Of a DNA stretch of 7,492 nucleotides, positions 6,029-7,492 are shown piece after piece. The DNA lies in assembly GCA_028681035.1 (NCBI GenBank), contig JAQUJJ010000161.1, positions 1 to 7,492 of the forward strand, given 5' to 3'. Source of the DNA: Candidatus Cloacimonadota bacterium. Lineage in GTDB: Bacteria > Cloacimonadota > Cloacimonadia > Cloacimonadales > Cloacimonadaceae. The first letter of the stretch is position 1. Every line of letters starts with the position of its first letter. Made by a program: the position numbers and the translations under genes. Below the pieces are notes generated by a model. That model was not told where the DNA came from. It saw only the letters and a list, made by a program, of their open reading frames with translations, and ran no database searches.

Positions 6029-6044
6029 TTACCCCGAAGGGCAA
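6029..6044 (-). other. UUCG-capped stem-loop just after the DUF499 gene
   Basis: In minus-strand RNA UUGCCC-UUCG-GGGUAA forms a 6-bp stem (one G-U pair) closed by the very stable C(UUCG)G tetraloop, 3 bases after the DUF499 stop. On the plus strand the wobble becomes an A-C mismatch, so the structure favours minus-strand RNA. AATAAC follows rather than a T-run, so it more likely protects or punctuates the 3' end than terminates strongly. Confidence 0.5.
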
Positions 6045-6047
6045 CTC

Positions 6048-7492
6048 TTATTCAAACTCACTCAAATCAAACTTGAGTGTATTACAGTTTTCTTTGATCG
6101 TGCGCTGCGTAGCTTCATCAAAGCCTTCCAGACAGTCTGCTTCGATCTCGATTTTGATGCTTGCATTGACGGTGGGGCTTTTAATAAGATGCAAGACTAT
6201 CTCATCGACAATAGTGGCAAAATCTGCTTTGGCTCGGGGTGGGTTCAAATCTATCCTGCCATAGAAGCGTTTCTTGTGAGGGGCTGGTTCGGGAATGGGG
6301 CCTGTGCCACCGGCTCCATTAGGAGGAATTGCCCCTTCACTGCCACCACCAGTTGTTCCACCAGTGCCGGGCTCTCCTGCGCCTGTTTCATTGGGAGCGG
6401 GTTTTTTTGCCGCATCCTTTTTTGCCTGATACTCTGCTGCTGACATTGGCTCAATTAGCAACAAGGAACTATCAAACACAGGTGTCATCGGCTTGCCGTA
6501 GGACAAACCGATATACTCTTCCCCTTCCTTGCCATAAGCAAGACCAAAGAAGTCTTTGCTCTCTGCTCCTGCTGCAATAGCATTGGAGAAAGTGTTTTCA
6601 TTCTTCAGCCTGGGGAGATACAGATAGCAGCAAGTGCTATGCCAGATATCCTTAGCTTTTACGTCTTTAAGATCCTCTTTCCAAAACCACCGCTTGAGCA
6701 AGTTGTGCAGATGAATCGGTGCCCACCCGGTAATCAGATGCTCGTTTTCGTTTAGAATTCGCTCTATCTCTCCCACGAGATTTGGCACACTTGGGTTGAT
6801 CGTGAAAGCTTCAAATTTATAACCCGGCACCTTATCCTGTTCCGGCACCAGGATCCACTTATAGGTTTCTCTTACAAGACGATCAATGGACTTTTTGGCA
6901 TCCTCAAGCCCGGTCTTAGCTTGTTTGCTTTGGTATTGGTCGAGGTTGAGTTTCAGGGTTTGTATGTCTTTGAGGATGGAATCCCAAGCCAGCAAGGTAA
7001 GCACCTGGTCTTTCAATCTGCCCATCACATCACCATCGGCAGCCAGGAAGATGAGCCTATTCTGTTTCAGCCTCGGTTGTTCTCCCCGAGTTGTGAGTAT
7101 TTTCTTAGCTCCATCGCTATTCAGCGTGCCACCTGTGGCAAAACTGCCCCCAGAACGCAGATAATAGGCATCCGGTGGCAAGATCACCAGCCGCAGCGAG
7201 TAATCATCCGGAATGTCATCAGAACGCGTGAAAATGTGGATGCCGTCGAAACAGCCATTATTCACCAAACGTTGAAGCTGCTCTTTGATCACTGGGATTA
7301 CATCATCTTTATCGCTAAAGCGCCGTTTGCGGTCTTCCATCTCGCGTCTCAGGTTCGGACGCGTCTCAAACCAAAATAGCTTGTTATCGGCATTGCTGAG
7401 GTAATGCAGTTTATCCACCAAACGGGTCATGGCATCTTTGAAGGCGCCAATCACCTGATCTGGCTGCACCGCTCCCAGCAGAATCCTCTTGT
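6048..7492 (-). CDS. DUF499-family predicted ATPase, C-terminal part, cut by the window edge
   Basis: The frame is open to the right edge: AAG-AGG-ATT-CTG-CTG-GGA-GCG precedes the GTG at 7469, which reads as an internal Val, so the N-terminus is outside. About 481 residues are visible, roughly the second half of a DUF499 protein (members are usually near 1000 residues). From the GTG, family-like blocks are VQPDQVIGAFKDAM (1-14), FWFETRPNLRREMEDR (32-47), and a C-terminal domain RFYGRIDLNPPRAKADF (401-417) to TIKENCNTLKF (457-467). These resemble the stretches I know from DUF499 proteins. Between them is a Gly/Pro-rich linker (about 352-398). The AAA+ nucleotide-binding motifs would be upstream, so activity cannot be judged. 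In other genomes DUF499 genes neighbour DUF1156 methyltransferases in defence islands. It reads towards the four-gene operon across a 260-base gap and is less AT-rich. Confidence 0.75.
   Translation of the reverse strand, partial: KRILLGAVQPDQVIGAFKDAMTRLVDKLHYLSNADNKLFWFETRPNLRREMEDRKRRFSDKDDVIPVIKEQLQRLVNNGCFDGIHIFTRSDDIPDDYSLRLVILPPDAYYLRSGGSFATGGTLNSDGAKKILTTRGEQPRLKQNRLIFLAADGDVMGRLKDQVLTLLAWDSILKDIQTLKLNLDQYQSKQAKTGLEDAKKSIDRLVRETYKWILVPEQDKVPGYKFEAFTINPSVPNLVGEIERILNENEHLITGWAPIHLHNLLKRWFWKEDLKDVKAKDIWHSTCCYLYLPRLKNENTFSNAIAAGAESKDFFGLAYGKEGEEYIGLSYGKPMTPVFDSSLLLIEPMSAAEYQAKKDAAKKPAPNETGAGEPGTGGTTGGGSEGAIPPNGAGGTGPIPEPAPHKKRFYGRIDLNPPRAKADFATIVDEIVLHLIKSPTVNASIKIEIEADCLEGFDEATQRTIKENCNTLKFDLSEFE

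Noticed and set aside
5788..6047. Retron-like ncRNA
   Set aside because: The long hairpin prompted the idea, but no reverse transcriptase is encoded in the window and no a1/a2-type flanking repeats were seen.
6018..6443. Plus-strand 141-codon frame, Cys/Gly/Phe-rich
   Set aside because: Antisense shadow of the DUF499 C-terminal domain and its Gly/Pro linker; no family resemblance and no RBS.
6921..7379. Plus-strand 152-codon frame
   Set aside because: Antisense to the well-supported DUF499 frame; its length follows from the codon bias of the opposite strand.
1..7492. CRISPR arrays, tRNA or rRNA genes, insertion sequences
   Set aside because: No regularly spaced repeats, no cloverleaf-like sequence and no transposase motifs were seen on either strand.

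Overview
The window looks like part of a bacterial defence (accessory) island. Gene density, Shine-Dalgarno sites, overlapping genes and a rho-independent-type hairpin all say bacterium, but I cannot name a phylum from the sequence. Most genes are on the minus strand. Base composition varies: sampled 60-base lines give about 63% GC inside the ARPP-1 gene (1081-1140), 50% in the DUF499 gene (6721-6780) and 33% in the helicase gene (4201-4260). The middle cassette therefore looks foreign to its surroundings.

Left edge (1-1500): the 5' part of an unrecognised minus-strand gene runs off the window and has a good sigma70-type promoter at 274-302. Divergent from it, on the plus strand, is a complete ARPP-1-family protein gene (465-1433). 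It ends in three tandem TAA codons and a hairpin terminator (1467-1492) shared with the convergent operon.

Middle (1519-5787): four minus-strand genes, read right to left, overlap or sit 15 bases apart. They are a protein with a HEPN-type RNPIAH motif, a compact UvrD-like SF1 helicase with all core motifs, a DUF1643 protein, and a protein with a PD-(D/E)xK-like signature whose lysine is replaced by threonine. Candidate RNase, helicase and nuclease-fold protein in one translationally coupled unit suggest a multi-gene anti-phage system. I do not recognise this four-gene combination as a named system.

Gap 5788-6047: this 260-base region holds two in-frame minus-strand micro-ORFs (15 and 28 codons), the first with a near-perfect Shine-Dalgarno, the second inside an 88-base imperfect hairpin. 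It also holds a perfect 8-bp inverted repeat upstream of the HEPN gene and a UUCG-capped stem just after the DUF499 gene. The layout resembles a leader-peptide or small membrane-peptide control region.

Right edge (6048-7492): the C-terminal part of a DUF499-family (predicted ATPase) protein, truncated by the window end. This family is typical of defence islands, often near DUF1156 methyltransferases, so further defence genes are likely beyond the right edge.
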